Both the position numbers and the translations under genes were made by a program. The notes beneath the pieces were generated by a model. The model had not been told where the DNA came from, searched no databases, and worked only from the letters and a program-made list of their open reading frames with translations. Positions 15,937 to 25,840 of a DNA stretch of 64,000 nucleotides are shown here, piece by piece. The first letter of the stretch is position 1, and each line of letters begins with the position of its first letter. The DNA lies in NCBI GenBank assembly GCA_964562685.1, contig CAZLUP010000001.1:124001-188000 (forward strand). The letters are read 5' to 3'. This stretch comes from Stanieria sp964562685. GTDB taxonomy: Bacteria > Cyanobacteriota > Cyanobacteriia > Cyanobacteriales > Xenococcaceae.

Positions 15937-17542
15937 ACCATTTCGTTTACCCAACTTGTCGCGATGGTCATGGCTCAAATCGAGCCATAATTGGGAATGG
16001 TTGGGGTTGATAGGTATCTGTATTGCTGCCTCGATCTTATTTGGCTTAAACTTGGGAGAAACAACTCTTAGAGATTGGGATGAAGGCATTGTAGCTAGTG
16101 TGGCGCGTGAAATTTGGCGTTCTTCCGAAAACGGCAACAACTGGCTTTACCCAACCATTAATGGAGGTCAACCCTATTGGAATAAACCTCCATTAGTTCA
16201 TTGGTTGATTGCTTGTTCCTATAGTTGGTTCGGAGTCAACGAATTTAGTACTCGAATCATACCCGCCATGTTATCTGCTTTATCCGTTCCTCTGCTTTAT
16301 GGAATTGGTAAAGAAATTTTTACAGATTCTAAAGCCGTCATTTTTTCCACTTTAGTTTATCTAACCTTATTACCAGTAGCTCGTCATGGCAGACTAGCGA
16401 TGCTAGATGGGGCAATCGTTTGTTTTTTAAATCTGACTGTTTGGTGTATCTTACGTTCCCGTCGCCATCTCCGCAATTTACTTGGAGTTGGTTTGGGATT
16501 GGGTTTAATCTGCCTAACCAAAGGAATTATGATGGGCTTGCTGCTAGGTGCGATCGCTGTATTATTTGTAGCTTGGGATTGTCCGAGGCTACTGAAAAGT
16601 CGATGGTTTTGGCAAGCCATTCTTTTAGGGATAATTCCAGTTTTATTTTGGTACGGCTTACAATATTTACGTTATGGACAAGCATTTCTGGGCATAAGTT
16701 TAGGCGATCAAACTTTTAGTCGTATTTGGTCGTCAGTCAATGACCGAGAAGGTTCGCCTTGGTATTATCTGTTAGAAATTATTAAATATACTTTTCCGTG
16801 GCTGTTGTTTTTACCTGGAGGAATTTTAAACGCTTTTACTAATCGTTCCTCAAGTTGGGCAAAGTTAGGGTTGGTTTGGAGTGGGGTTTATTTAGTGACA
16901 ATTTCCCTCATGGCGACTAAACTACCTTGGTATGTTTTTCCGATTTATCCGGCTTTATCATTATTAATTGGAGCTTATTTTACTAAAATTTGGCATTCTG
17001 ACCGAAAATATCCTGTAATTTGGCAAATAATTTTTATTATTCTGAGTTTAGCTTGTTACACTGCCAGTATTTGGTTTGGTTTGGTTAGTTCTCCTCCAGA
17101 CTTTAATTTACTATTAGTCTTGGGAATCATGGCTTTGACTTTAGCGATCGCTACATTCATGCTGCTGCGACAATCTCGGCAATTTATTGTGACACTTATG
17201 ATTGGTTTATACGTAGCTTTTTTAATCTTTTTTAGCGGTTCTCATTGGGTTTGGGAACTAGCTGAGGCTTATCCAGTTAAACCAGTAGCAGCTATGCTCA
17301 AACAAGCAACTCCACCACAACAAATTATTTATACTTCTTATCCTTATTATCGCCCTTCACTGAATTTTTATAGTGATCGCGTTATTATTCCCGCAGCCCA
17401 TGAAGAATTAACTAATTATTGGCAACAAGAGCAACCTATTTATTTTTTGATTGAACCTTCATTAAGCGAACAACTTTATTTAGAGCCTCGACAAATTTTA
17501 GGAACAATCAACCAATGGCAATTAATTACGAAAAAAAATTAA
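15926..17542 (+). CDS. GT39-family membrane glycosyltransferase (ArnT/PMT-like)
   Basis: About 538 aa with roughly ten to twelve membrane helices. The first luminal loop carries the catalytic acids, TTLRDWDEGIVASVAREIW, followed by QPYWNKPPLVHWLIA, both typical of the GT39/ArnT fold that uses polyprenyl-phosphate sugars. A C-terminal soluble tail (about 460-547) has a mixed alpha/beta look. The start is not fixed: GTG at 15926 (11 bases inside ssb) or GTG at 15899. It probably modifies a lipid or surface glycan; sugar and acceptor unknown. Confidence 0.82.
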   Translation: MKSKPFRLPNLSRWSWLKSSHNWEWLGLIGICIAASILFGLNLGETTLRDWDEGIVASVAREIWRSSENGNNWLYPTINGGQPYWNKPPLVHWLIACSYSWFGVNEFSTRIIPAMLSALSVPLLYGIGKEIFTDSKAVIFSTLVYLTLLPVARHGRLAMLDGAIVCFLNLTVWCILRSRRHLRNLLGVGLGLGLICLTKGIMMGLLLGAIAVLFVAWDCPRLLKSRWFWQAILLGIIPVLFWYGLQYLRYGQAFLGISLGDQTFSRIWSSVNDREGSPWYYLLEIIKYTFPWLLFLPGGILNAFTNRSSSWAKLGLVWSGVYLVTISLMATKLPWYVFPIYPALSLLIGAYFTKIWHSDRKYPVIWQIIFIILSLACYTASIWFGLVSSPPDFNLLLVLGIMALTLAIATFMLLRQSRQFIVTLMIGLYVAFLIFFSGSHWVWELAEAYPVKPVAAMLKQATPPQQIIYTSYPYYRPSLNFYSDRVIIPAAHEELTNYWQQEQPIYFLIEPSLSEQLYLEPRQILGTINQWQLITKKN

Positions 17543-17620
17543 ATCTAAAATTTATTGTAATAATTCAGGGATCAACTAGTTATATTTTAATTGAAAAAGG
17601 TAGTATGTATTAAAACAACT

Positions 17621-18757
17621 GTGGAATTAAAATATGCTTTAGTTCATGAATGGTTAACCCCAAAAGCAACAGGAGGGTCAGAGTTAGTAGTCAAAGAAAT
17701 ACTCAAATATATTGACGCTGACCTTTACGCTTTAATTGATTTTGAATCAGTTAATCCCCAGAGCTACCTATATCAAAGATCTATTGGCACAACCTTTCTG
17801 CAACATTTTCCCTTAGCTCGTAATGGGGTACAAAAATACTTACCTTTCTTACCGCTGGCGGTCGAGCAATTAGATCTAAACAAATATGATGTAATTTTAT
17901 CCTCGTCCCATGCAGTAGCCAAAGGAGTTCTTACCAGTCCTAATCAATTACACATTTGTTACTGTCATACTCCAATGCGTTATGCTTGGGATTTAACTTT
18001 TGATTATCTCAATGAAAGTAGGGCAGGAAAAGGAATTCCAGGAATTTTGACTCGGTATATCTTACATCAACTACGCCAATGGGATGTTGTGTCTGCCAAC
18101 CGAGTCGATTATTTTATCGCCAATTCCAATCATACTGCTCGTAGGATCTGGCGTTGTTATCGTCGACAAGCCAAAGTGATTTATCCTCCAGTCGAGAGTG
18201 ATCGCTTTTCAGTACAATTTGACAAAGAAGATTTTTATCTGACTGTGTCTCGTCTAGTCAGCTATAAACAGATACTGATTATTGTCAAAGCATTTAATCA
18301 ATTACAAAAACCTTTAGTTATTATTGGTGAAGGTTCTCAGCTAACACAAATTCGTCAATTGGCAAAGCCGAATATCACTATTCTAGGTTTTCAGCCTACT
18401 GAAGTAGTCTCAGAATACATGGCAAAAGCTAAAGCCTTTGTCTATGCTGCTTGTGAAGATTTCGGAATTGCTTTAGTTGAAGCGCAAGCTTGTGGTACAC
18501 CGGTCATTGCTTACGGAGAAGGAGGTGCTTTAGAAACTGTCAAAGATATTCGTCACAACCCACAATTAGGAACTGGTTTATTCTTTAGAGAACAAACATC
18601 AGAAGCAATCGTGGAAACCGTTGAAATCTTCGAGAAATTACAAAATCAAATTGATCCAGAAAATTGTCGCTTGCAAGCAGACAAATTTAACCCGAAAATC
18701 TTTAAAAAGTCCTATCTGGAGTTTGTCGACAACTGTTGTCGGGAATTTCAGTTTTGA
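17621..18757 (+). CDS. GT4 glycosyltransferase
   Basis: About 378 aa, GT-B fold. LKYALVHEWLTPKATGGSELVVKEIL at the start and LTVSRLVSYKQILIIVKAFNQL near residue 220 mark the two Rossmann domains. The E-x7-E motif is in CEDFGIALVEAQACGTPVIAYGEGGALE. GTG at 17621 puts the start at the usual MxLKYALVHEW position; a TTG at 17591 is also possible. In this cluster it is likely to transfer a sugar (mannose or fucose is possible) onto a lipid-linked oligosaccharide. Donor inferred only from neighbours. Confidence 0.87.
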   Translation: MELKYALVHEWLTPKATGGSELVVKEILKYIDADLYALIDFESVNPQSYLYQRSIGTTFLQHFPLARNGVQKYLPFLPLAVEQLDLNKYDVILSSSHAVAKGVLTSPNQLHICYCHTPMRYAWDLTFDYLNESRAGKGIPGILTRYILHQLRQWDVVSANRVDYFIANSNHTARRIWRCYRRQAKVIYPPVESDRFSVQFDKEDFYLTVSRLVSYKQILIIVKAFNQLQKPLVIIGEGSQLTQIRQLAKPNITILGFQPTEVVSEYMAKAKAFVYAACEDFGIALVEAQACGTPVIAYGEGGALETVKDIRHNPQLGTGLFFREQTSEAIVETVEIFEKLQNQIDPENCRLQADKFNPKIFKKSYLEFVDNCCREFQF

Positions 18758-18857
18758 AACTGACAAAATATAATTAGATTCTGTCACCAGATGCTCCATA
18801 TTTTTGGCTTTCTGGATTTATGATTGGGACTGTGTGGTGTGATGTGTAAGGAGTGAG

Positions 18858-19589
18858 ATGACTGTTAACAGCCAACCTATCTCCGTCAAGCTTGTACAAG
18901 GGTTTTTTAAAAGAGGTTTAAACTCTTTAGTTAACTCAAAAAGACCAAAAACCCTGTCTTTGATAGCTTTAGACGGAAATTTTACTAAACGTTTGTTTGA
19001 TATTTGTTTTTCGTTATTTGTTCTAATTTTCTTTTCTCCGATTTATCTTGTTTTAGCAGCTTTAATTGCGATTAGTTCACCAGGACCAGTTTTTTACGTA
19101 CAAAAAAGAATTGGTAAAGATTTCAAATCTTTTAGTTGCATCAAATTTAGAACTATGGTGAATAATGCTGATGAAATGCTAGAAATGATGATGGCAGATT
19201 CACCTCAGATGCGGGATGAATTTGAAGATAGTTTTAAGTTAAAACAAGACCCCAGAATAACTTTAATTGGAAAGTTTCTTCGTCTTACCAGTCTAGATGA
19301 ATTTCCTCAGTTTTGGAACGTTTTGATTGGTGATATGAGTGTCGTTGGACCCCGACCTTTAGTACCAGAAGAACTGCATAAATACGGTCATAAAATTAAT
19401 ACTGTATTAACAATCAAACCAGGAATCACTGGATTGTGGCAGGTATCGGGAAGAAATGATATTCCTTATCCAAAAAGAGTTCATATAGATGTCTATTATG
19501 CTACGAGTCATAATTGGGTGCTAGATCTATGGATTGTGATTAAAACTATTGGTATCGTTATTTTTCCTCGTAATAATGGTGCCTACTAA
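18858..19589 (+). CDS. Polyprenyl-phosphate sugar-1-P transferase (WbaP/WcaJ-like)
   Basis: 243 aa. The family core is complete: KRLFDICFSLFVLIFFSPIYLVLAALI (one membrane hairpin, about 47-73), GPVFYVQKRIGKDFKSFSCIKFRTM, then LTSLDEFPQFWNVLIGDMSVVGPRP and GITGLWQVSGR. It starts repeat-unit assembly by moving a sugar phosphate onto undecaprenyl phosphate. It lacks the long N-terminal membrane domain of WbaP/WcaJ, so it is of the short PglC/EpsL-like type. A good ribosome site (AAGGAG) is present. Confidence 0.9.
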   Translation: MTVNSQPISVKLVQGFFKRGLNSLVNSKRPKTLSLIALDGNFTKRLFDICFSLFVLIFFSPIYLVLAALIAISSPGPVFYVQKRIGKDFKSFSCIKFRTMVNNADEMLEMMMADSPQMRDEFEDSFKLKQDPRITLIGKFLRLTSLDEFPQFWNVLIGDMSVVGPRPLVPEELHKYGHKINTVLTIKPGITGLWQVSGRNDIPYPKRVHIDVYYATSHNWVLDLWIVIKTIGIVIFPRNNGAY

Positions 19590-19763
19590 GTTCAGCCAAA
19601 TTGATTGATAAATCTACCGATGATTAGGATTAAAATTATAATTTCTTAGAGGTAATCGGTAGATTTTTAGGTTAATTTAGTAAAAACAATCAGCCAGTCT
19701 CTTGACTGTAAATCAGCAACAGTCAGTAACCTGGAATTTAACTACATCATTTGGAAATCTAGC

Positions 19764-20837
19764 ATGAGTGAACCCAAACGCGCCCTAATTACAGGTATTA
19801 CAGGTCAAGATGGTTCTTATTTGAGCGAGTTTTTATTAGCCAAGGGCTACGAAGTACACGGAATTATCCGCAGAACCTCTACTTTTAATACAGATAGAAT
19901 CGACCATATCTATGTCGATCCTCACAGTCCAGAAGCAAGATTGTTTTTGCATTATGGTGACTTAACCGATGGTACAACTCTAAGACGTATTTTAGAAGAA
20001 GTTAAGCCAGTCGAGATTTATAATTTAGGGGCGCAATCCCATGTTCGGGTTAGTTTTGATTCGCCTGAATATACAGTCGATTCAGTCGGGATGGGAACAC
20101 TACGAATTTTAGAAGCAATTCGCGATTATCAAAGAAGAACTGGAATTGAAGTTCGATTTTATCAAGCAGGTTCTTCGGAAATGTTTGGGCAAGTGGTAGA
20201 AGTTCCTCAAAAAGAAACTACTCCTTTTTATCCTCGCAGTCCCTATGCCTGTGCGAAGGTATATGCCCATTGGCAAACAGTGAACTACCGCGAATCTTAT
20301 TCTTTGTTCGCTTGTAACGGTATTTTATTTAATCATGAATCTCCTCGTCGAGGAGAAACGTTTGTCACTAGAAAAATTACTCGTGCTTTAGCGAGAATTG
20401 TGGCTGGTACACAAAAGAAACTCTATTTAGGTAATTTAGATTCTAAAAGAGATTGGGGTTATGCTAAAGATTATGTTCAAGCAATGTGGCTAATGCTTCA
20501 ACAGGAAGAAGCGGATGATTATGTAGTAGCGACAGGAGAAACTCATTCGATTCGAGAGTTTTTAGATATTGCTTTTAATTATGTCAATTTAGATTGGCAA
20601 GACTATGTTGCTTTTGACCCTCGTTATTTACGTCCAGCCGAAGTAGATTTACTCATTGGCGATCCTACCAAAGCCAAACAAAAGTTAGGTTGGCAACCTT
20701 CAGTAACTTTTGAAGGTTTAGTTAAATTAATGGTAGACGCAGATTTAGCTGTTTTAGGTCTTCCTACTCCCAGTGGTAGTAAAGGCGAAATTGATAATGC
20801 TTCAATTCGTCAAGGTATTGCGGTGACTGTAGACTAA
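19764..20837 (+). CDS. gmd: GDP-mannose 4,6-dehydratase
   Basis: 357 aa extended-SDR enzyme that turns GDP-mannose into GDP-4-keto-6-deoxymannose. NADP site TGITGQDGSYLSEFL near residue 10; catalytic Tyr-Lys in YPRSPYACAKVYAHW (about 151-165); GILFNHESPRRGETFVTRKIT is a Gmd hallmark. It is followed 53 bases later by fcl, giving the two-step GDP-L-fucose pathway. Confidence 0.96.
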   Translation: MSEPKRALITGITGQDGSYLSEFLLAKGYEVHGIIRRTSTFNTDRIDHIYVDPHSPEARLFLHYGDLTDGTTLRRILEEVKPVEIYNLGAQSHVRVSFDSPEYTVDSVGMGTLRILEAIRDYQRRTGIEVRFYQAGSSEMFGQVVEVPQKETTPFYPRSPYACAKVYAHWQTVNYRESYSLFACNGILFNHESPRRGETFVTRKITRALARIVAGTQKKLYLGNLDSKRDWGYAKDYVQAMWLMLQQEEADDYVVATGETHSIREFLDIAFNYVNLDWQDYVAFDPRYLRPAEVDLLIGDPTKAKQKLGWQPSVTFEGLVKLMVDADLAVLGLPTPSGSKGEIDNASIRQGIAVTVD

Positions 20838-20890
20838 ATTAGTTAAATGTATGATTACTCATAAGTAATTAACCAAAGATTGGGAAAATA

Positions 20891-21829
20891 ATGCTAAGTT
20901 TGAGCGAGCAAAGAATTCTGGTTACTGGTGGTGCAGGCTTTTTGGGAAAGCAGGTCATCAACCAATTGATAGTAGCTGGAGCAAATCCTGATAAAATTAC
21001 TGTAACGCGATCGCGTGATTGTGATCTACGTGATCTTGATAACTGTAAGCGAGCAGCCAAACAACAAGATATTATTATTCATTTAGCTGCTCATGTGGGG
21101 GGAATTGGTTTAAATCGGGAAAAACCAGCCGAATTGTTCTATGACAACTTGATGATGGGAACGCAGTTAATTCATGCTGCTTACCAAGCAGGGGTGAGTA
21201 AGTTTGTTTGCATAGGAACTATTTGTGCCTATCCCAAATTTACTCCCGTTCCTTTTCATGAAGATGATCTTTGGAATGGTTATCCCGAAGAAACTAATGC
21301 TCCCTACGGAATTGCTAAAAAAGCTCTACTGGTACAATTACAATCTTATCGTCAGCAGTATGGGTTTAATGGAATTTATCTTTTACCAGTAAATTTATAT
21401 GGTCCAGAAGATAATTTTGACCCCCGTAGTTCCCACGTTATTCCTGCTTTAATTCGTAAGGTTTACGAAGCGCAAAAAAGAGGGGACAAGCAGCTACCTG
21501 TCTGGGGTGATGGTAGTCCTACTCGTGAGTTTTTGTATTCTACAGATGCAGCATTAGGAATCGTTATGGCGACTCAAAACTATAACGAATCTGAACCAGT
21601 TAATTTGGGAACTAACTATGAAATTTCTATTCAAGATCTAGTTGAGTTAATCTGTGAATTAATGGAATTTGATGGAGAAATTATTTGGGAAACAGATAAA
21701 CCTAATGGTCAACCTCGTCGTTGTTTGGATACTACTAGAGCCAAAGAAAAATTTGGTTTTGTAGCTCAAACAGAATTTAGACAGGGATTAAAAAATACAA
21801 TTGATTGGTATCGTCAAAATGCTGAATAG
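20891..21829 (+). CDS. fcl: GDP-L-fucose synthase
   Basis: 312 aa, 3,5-epimerase and 4-reductase that completes GDP-L-fucose. NADP motif VTGGAGFLGKQVI at residue 11; family marks HLAAHVGGIGLN and GTICAYPKFTPVPFHEDDLWNGYPEETNAPYGIAKKA with the catalytic Tyr-x3-Lys; NLYGPEDNFDPRSSHVIPALIRK. It acts directly after Gmd; fucose is then probably used by the glycosyltransferases just upstream. Confidence 0.96.
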   Translation: MLSLSEQRILVTGGAGFLGKQVINQLIVAGANPDKITVTRSRDCDLRDLDNCKRAAKQQDIIIHLAAHVGGIGLNREKPAELFYDNLMMGTQLIHAAYQAGVSKFVCIGTICAYPKFTPVPFHEDDLWNGYPEETNAPYGIAKKALLVQLQSYRQQYGFNGIYLLPVNLYGPEDNFDPRSSHVIPALIRKVYEAQKRGDKQLPVWGDGSPTREFLYSTDAALGIVMATQNYNESEPVNLGTNYEISIQDLVELICELMEFDGEIIWETDKPNGQPRRCLDTTRAKEKFGFVAQTEFRQGLKNTIDWYRQNAE

Positions 21830-21901
21830 TTAACAGTTAAAAAGTTTGACAAGTATTCTAATTTTTCCAGATTGGCTGTATCAATATTTAAAACCGTTTT
21901 T

Positions 21902-21942
21902 TAGGTTGGATTAAGTTAATTTTAATTCAGCCTATTTTTTTT
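21902..21942 (+). terminator. Terminator of gmd-fcl
   Basis: Imperfect stem TAGGTTGGATTAA / TTTAATTCAGCCTA followed by eight T, 73 bases after the fcl stop. The remainder of the 368-base gap up to 22197 is AT-rich and holds no gene I can see. Confidence 0.65.
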
Positions 21943-22197
21943 ATTTAGAATTAATTTATATTATTTTGATATTTTAGATTATTTATTTTTTTGACAATTT
22001 TCTGAAATCGGGAAGAAATAGGGAAGCAAAGTAAAAAGTATTAAACTGAAATAATAGAAGGAACTAAATTATTAAAGTTAACCAATAGTCTTATGTAAAA
22101 ATCTTAATTGAACTGTTTCTAAATTTTACTAAACTAATTCTCGATCTCGATCAAGCTTTCAGGTAATAGCCTAACTTCAAGTTTTAACTAGCAAACT

Positions 22198-24588
22198 ATG
22201 TCAGCCAAGCTGCCAAGGCGGAAAAAATCTGCAATTTTCAGTCAAATTTCTCTACAACAAGTTCTTACTATTCCTTTTTTGCTACAAATCTTTGTCATAG
22301 TTGGATTAGTAGGCTATTTCTCCTTTCGTAATGGACAAAAGACAGTTAACCAAGTCGCTACACAATTACGTGAGAAAGTAATTGTCAGTGTTGAGCAACA
22401 ACTACAAAATTATTTAGAAAAACCTCAATTAATTGTTGAACTCAATCAACAAGCATTCAAATTAGAACAATTATCTTTTGGAGAATTTTCTGCTTTAGAA
22501 GAGCATCTTTGGCGACAAATTCAAATGTTTAATTCGGTTTATGCAATTTATTTAGGCGATGAGCAAGGAAAATTTGCTTATGTCAAAAAAGAACCCAATG
22601 GTTCATTCATTGCTAAACCTGTAGAAGTAGTACCACAACGCCAAGCATATTTATTAGATGCTGGAGGAAAAAGAAGCAAATTAATTGAAAGCGATCGCTA
22701 TGACCCTCGCATTAGACCTTGGTATCTTAAAACTATTCATACCAATCGCCGTAATTGGAGTGAGGTTTATACTTTTACTGGCGGTGAATTAGGAATTACT
22801 GCCTCGGGACCTTTATATGACAGACAAGGTAATTTTCAAGGAGTGGTTGGTGTTGATTTGGTTCTCAGTTTAATTAGTGATGTGCTGAGAAAAATTGAAA
22901 TTAGTCCTCACGGCGAAATTTTTATTGTCGATAGAAATGGTTTTTTGATCGCTACTTCTACCAACGAAGAACCTTTTATTCACAGTGGGATCAATTTAAG
23001 GGAGCAAAGTATTAAAGCTACTGACAGTGGTAATCCTGTCATTAAAAATACTGCTCGATATTTAACCAAAAATTTTCAGAATCTTAATCGGATCAACCAG
23101 GCAGAACAAGTAGATTTTTTACTCAATAATAAAAAACAATTGGTACAGGTATTGCCCTATCAGGATCAATTGGGTTTAGATTGGCTGATTGTGGTTGTAG
23201 TCCCAGAAGCAGATTTTATGCAGGGGATTAATGCTAACGGTCGTATGACCATTTGGTTGTGTTTATTGGCTTTGGTTTTAGCGAGTATATTGGGTATTTT
23301 AACTTCTCGTATTCTTGCTCAACCTATTTTACGTTTGAGTCAGGTCAGTCAAATTATTGCTCAAAGTGCGCGTTTGAGAAATACCGCTACTGATTTATAT
23401 CCTATTGTTAGGGTCAAAGGAATTAAGGAATTAGAAATTCTGGCTGAATCTTTTAATGAAATGACTCATCGGTTAAAAGCTGCTTTTGTTGATTTAGACC
23501 GAACTAATCAAGATTTAGAATTAAGAGTAGAACAAAGAACAGCAGCGTTACTCCAAGCTAAACAAGCTGCTGATGCTGCTAATCAGGCAAAAAGTGAATT
23601 TTTGGCGAATATGAGCCATGAATTACGGACTCCTCTCAATGCCATTCTTGGTTTTACTCAATTATTATTACAAGATGCCTCGCTCAATCAGAAACAGCTA
23701 CAAAATCTGGAGATTATTAATAATAGTGGGCAACATTTATTAACTTTGATCAATGATGTTTTAGAAATGTCTAGACTACAAGCAGGACGAGTTACTCTTC
23801 AATTAGAAAGCTTCGATCTCTTCAAAATGCTCAATGATTTGGAAGTAATGTTTAAACCAAGGGCGGAGGCTAAAAACTTACAGCTTTCTTTTGAATGCGA
23901 TGATAATATTCCTCAATTTATCGAAACTGACCAACAAAAATTACGTCAAGTTTTAATTAATCTCCTCAGTAACGCTCTTAAATTTACTCAAGTAGGAGCG
24001 ATCGCTTTAAGAGTATCATCTTTGAGTTTTAATCCTCAAGCTCAATCAAACACAATTGAGCAACCACAAATGACTCTTACTTTTGAGGTGGAAGATACTG
24101 GTTGTGGAATTGCTGCTTCTGAGTTTGAATCAATTTTTGATGCTTTTGCTCAAGCTAAAAAAACTCCTAAAGATCGTGAAGGTACGGGATTAGGATTGGA
24201 TATTAGTAAGCAATTTATTCGTTTATTGGGCGGAGATCTTTCTGTTAGTAGTGTTGTCGGTCAAGGAACAATTTTAAAATTTTATTTACCAGTTTTACTC
24301 ACCGACGATAGTTCTTTACCCACTGTATTATCTGCTCCCAGATTTAAAGGTGCAATTACCCAAACACAAGAAGAATTATCTACTACATCGATTCAAAATA
24401 TGCCTGTTGAATGGATTGATAGACTTCATCAGGCTGCGATCGAAGTTGATGGCGAATTAATTCTACAGTTGATCGAGCAGATTTCTCATCATAATTCCGC
24501 TTTGGCTGACAGACTAACCAGATTGGTTAATAACTTTGAATACGATGAAATTCTCGAGTTAAGCGAACAGGCAAAGTCTGATATTTAG
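22198..24588 (+). CDS. Cache-domain sensor histidine kinase
   Basis: 796 aa. Membrane helix at about 26-44, periplasmic Cache-type sensor (about 55-340, with YDPRIRPWYLKTI and GVVGVDLVLSLI, the usual dCache marks), second helix about 347-370, HAMP (about 371-425) and a coiled coil. The HisKA domain has phospho-His474 in ANMSHELRTPLN, and the HATPase_c domain has LLSNALKFT, EDTGCGIA and GTGLGLDISKQF. The C-terminal tail LTRLVNNFEYDEILELSEQA is common on cyanobacterial kinases. No response regulator lies beside it, so it is an orphan. A small-molecule signal is likely. Confidence 0.92.
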   Translation: MSAKLPRRKKSAIFSQISLQQVLTIPFLLQIFVIVGLVGYFSFRNGQKTVNQVATQLREKVIVSVEQQLQNYLEKPQLIVELNQQAFKLEQLSFGEFSALEEHLWRQIQMFNSVYAIYLGDEQGKFAYVKKEPNGSFIAKPVEVVPQRQAYLLDAGGKRSKLIESDRYDPRIRPWYLKTIHTNRRNWSEVYTFTGGELGITASGPLYDRQGNFQGVVGVDLVLSLISDVLRKIEISPHGEIFIVDRNGFLIATSTNEEPFIHSGINLREQSIKATDSGNPVIKNTARYLTKNFQNLNRINQAEQVDFLLNNKKQLVQVLPYQDQLGLDWLIVVVVPEADFMQGINANGRMTIWLCLLALVLASILGILTSRILAQPILRLSQVSQIIAQSARLRNTATDLYPIVRVKGIKELEILAESFNEMTHRLKAAFVDLDRTNQDLELRVEQRTAALLQAKQAADAANQAKSEFLANMSHELRTPLNAILGFTQLLLQDASLNQKQLQNLEIINNSGQHLLTLINDVLEMSRLQAGRVTLQLESFDLFKMLNDLEVMFKPRAEAKNLQLSFECDDNIPQFIETDQQKLRQVLINLLSNALKFTQVGAIALRVSSLSFNPQAQSNTIEQPQMTLTFEVEDTGCGIAASEFESIFDAFAQAKKTPKDREGTGLGLDISKQFIRLLGGDLSVSSVVGQGTILKFYLPVLLTDDSSLPTVLSAPRFKGAITQTQEELSTTSIQNMPVEWIDRLHQAAIEVDGELILQLIEQISHHNSALADRLTRLVNNFEYDEILELSEQAKSDI

Positions 24589-24621
24589 CGATCGCAATAA
24601 TTTTTAGTGATCGGTTTGTCA

Positions 24622-24879
24622 CTACTGAGGTGTTTGCTGTAAATCAGGTCTTTCTTCAGCTATGATCGCACCTTCAACAGGACATACTTGTAAACAGATA
24701 CCACAATCAATACAAGTAGCAAAATCGATCCAATACCATTCTGTACCTTTGACGTTTTTTCCTGGTCCTGGATGAATACAAGCAACGGGGCAAGCATCGA
24801 CGCAATCAGCTACGCCTTCACAAGTTTCGGTAACAATTGTATGGGGCAAAGTCTTTTTACTCCTAAGATAATTGAGCAA
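24622..24879 (-). CDS. 2[4Fe-4S] bacterial-type ferredoxin
   Basis: 85 aa. Two cysteine clusters, CEGVADCVDACPVACIHPG and CIDCGICLQVCPVEGAI, can bind two iron-sulfur clusters; the first has the longer spacing seen in the 7Fe/8Fe ferredoxins of phototrophs. It is a soluble low-potential electron carrier with unknown partner. It stands alone and is convergent with the kinase gene, 33 bases away. Confidence 0.9.
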   Translation of the reverse strand: MLNYLRSKKTLPHTIVTETCEGVADCVDACPVACIHPGPGKNVKGTEWYWIDFATCIDCGICLQVCPVEGAIIAEERPDLQQTPQ

Positions 24880-24979
24880 AGAAATTGTAACAAAAATTAT
24901 TTTTAATTAAAAGTTACTCAATTAGATCACGATTGTGTTGTTAATGGTCGATCAACTATCAGCTAGAGAAAATTTATCT

Positions 24980-25771
24980 TTAGCCAACTTGGGGAACTCG
25001 CTCAATTTGAGCATAACCACTAAATAACAAGTTTTTTCCCTCAGTTTCTAAGCGATTGAGTCTCATTGTGACCCCATCCAAATCAAATCGGTCTAAATCT
25101 ACCATTTCATTGAGAATTTCTCCTAAAGCGGTAGTAAGTTTTTGGGATAATTCCTGTAACTCTTCAGGAATCGGATCGGGGTCAAACTGAAGATTACCAA
25201 AAATAATTTTTCTTCTTCTGGCAACTTCTAGAGTACAACGGAAACTAACAGGAACATTATGACTGCTCCAAGAGGCTTTAGCAAAAAGTTTGATGCTATT
25301 GTTGGGTAATAACTGTACTTCTACATCGGTAAAAGAAACAGGCTCACCTCCTGATATTTCAGATAAAGCAGGTAAATCGAGATTTTCTAGTCTTTTTCTC
25401 ACTAAATCCGCCTTAAATGATTTATTAATATCGGTTTCGGTTAATTTAACTTGAGCGATCGCTTGAGTTGGTTGTTTCAGGGCGATTTTGCCTTGTAATA
25501 CTGAACTAAAGTCAATTGCTACTGTATCAGTTTCAAAAGACATTTCTTCAGTACGAAAATCACGACGAATTACCAAGCCACGACCGCTCATTTTAAAGCT
25601 ATCAATCGTTCCTTGTAACAATTTACTAGAAGGATGACAACGAACCGCAACCTCTACTAACTCGCTACGAGTAAATAAGTGGCGGATGGTATTACTAGCT
25701 ACGGTGTTGAGCAGATTTTCTCCCCAATCACCGCCTCGATCTTTATTAAAGCCAACAAAGCCACCAAACAT
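24980..25771 (-). CDS. DUF2993 (LmeA-like) protein
   Basis: 263 aa. The pattern ...LFTRSELVEVAVRCHPSSKLLQGTIDSFKMSGRGLVIRRDF... followed by ALKQPTQAIAQVKLTETDIN is that of DUF2993 proteins common in cyanobacteria. The family is related to the actinobacterial phospholipid-binding protein LmeA. There is no clear signal peptide. Role unknown; lipid binding is inference. Confidence 0.75.
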   Translation of the reverse strand: MFGGFVGFNKDRGGDWGENLLNTVASNTIRHLFTRSELVEVAVRCHPSSKLLQGTIDSFKMSGRGLVIRRDFRTEEMSFETDTVAIDFSSVLQGKIALKQPTQAIAQVKLTETDINKSFKADLVRKRLENLDLPALSEISGGEPVSFTDVEVQLLPNNSIKLFAKASWSSHNVPVSFRCTLEVARRRKIIFGNLQFDPDPIPEELQELSQKLTTALGEILNEMVDLDRFDLDGVTMRLNRLETEGKNLLFSGYAQIERVPQVG

Positions 25772-25840
25772 AAAGCTACTTATAGAGCGACAGTCCTCTT
25801 CATTTGTAACAAAATATTAAGAACTAAGCAATTAATAATC

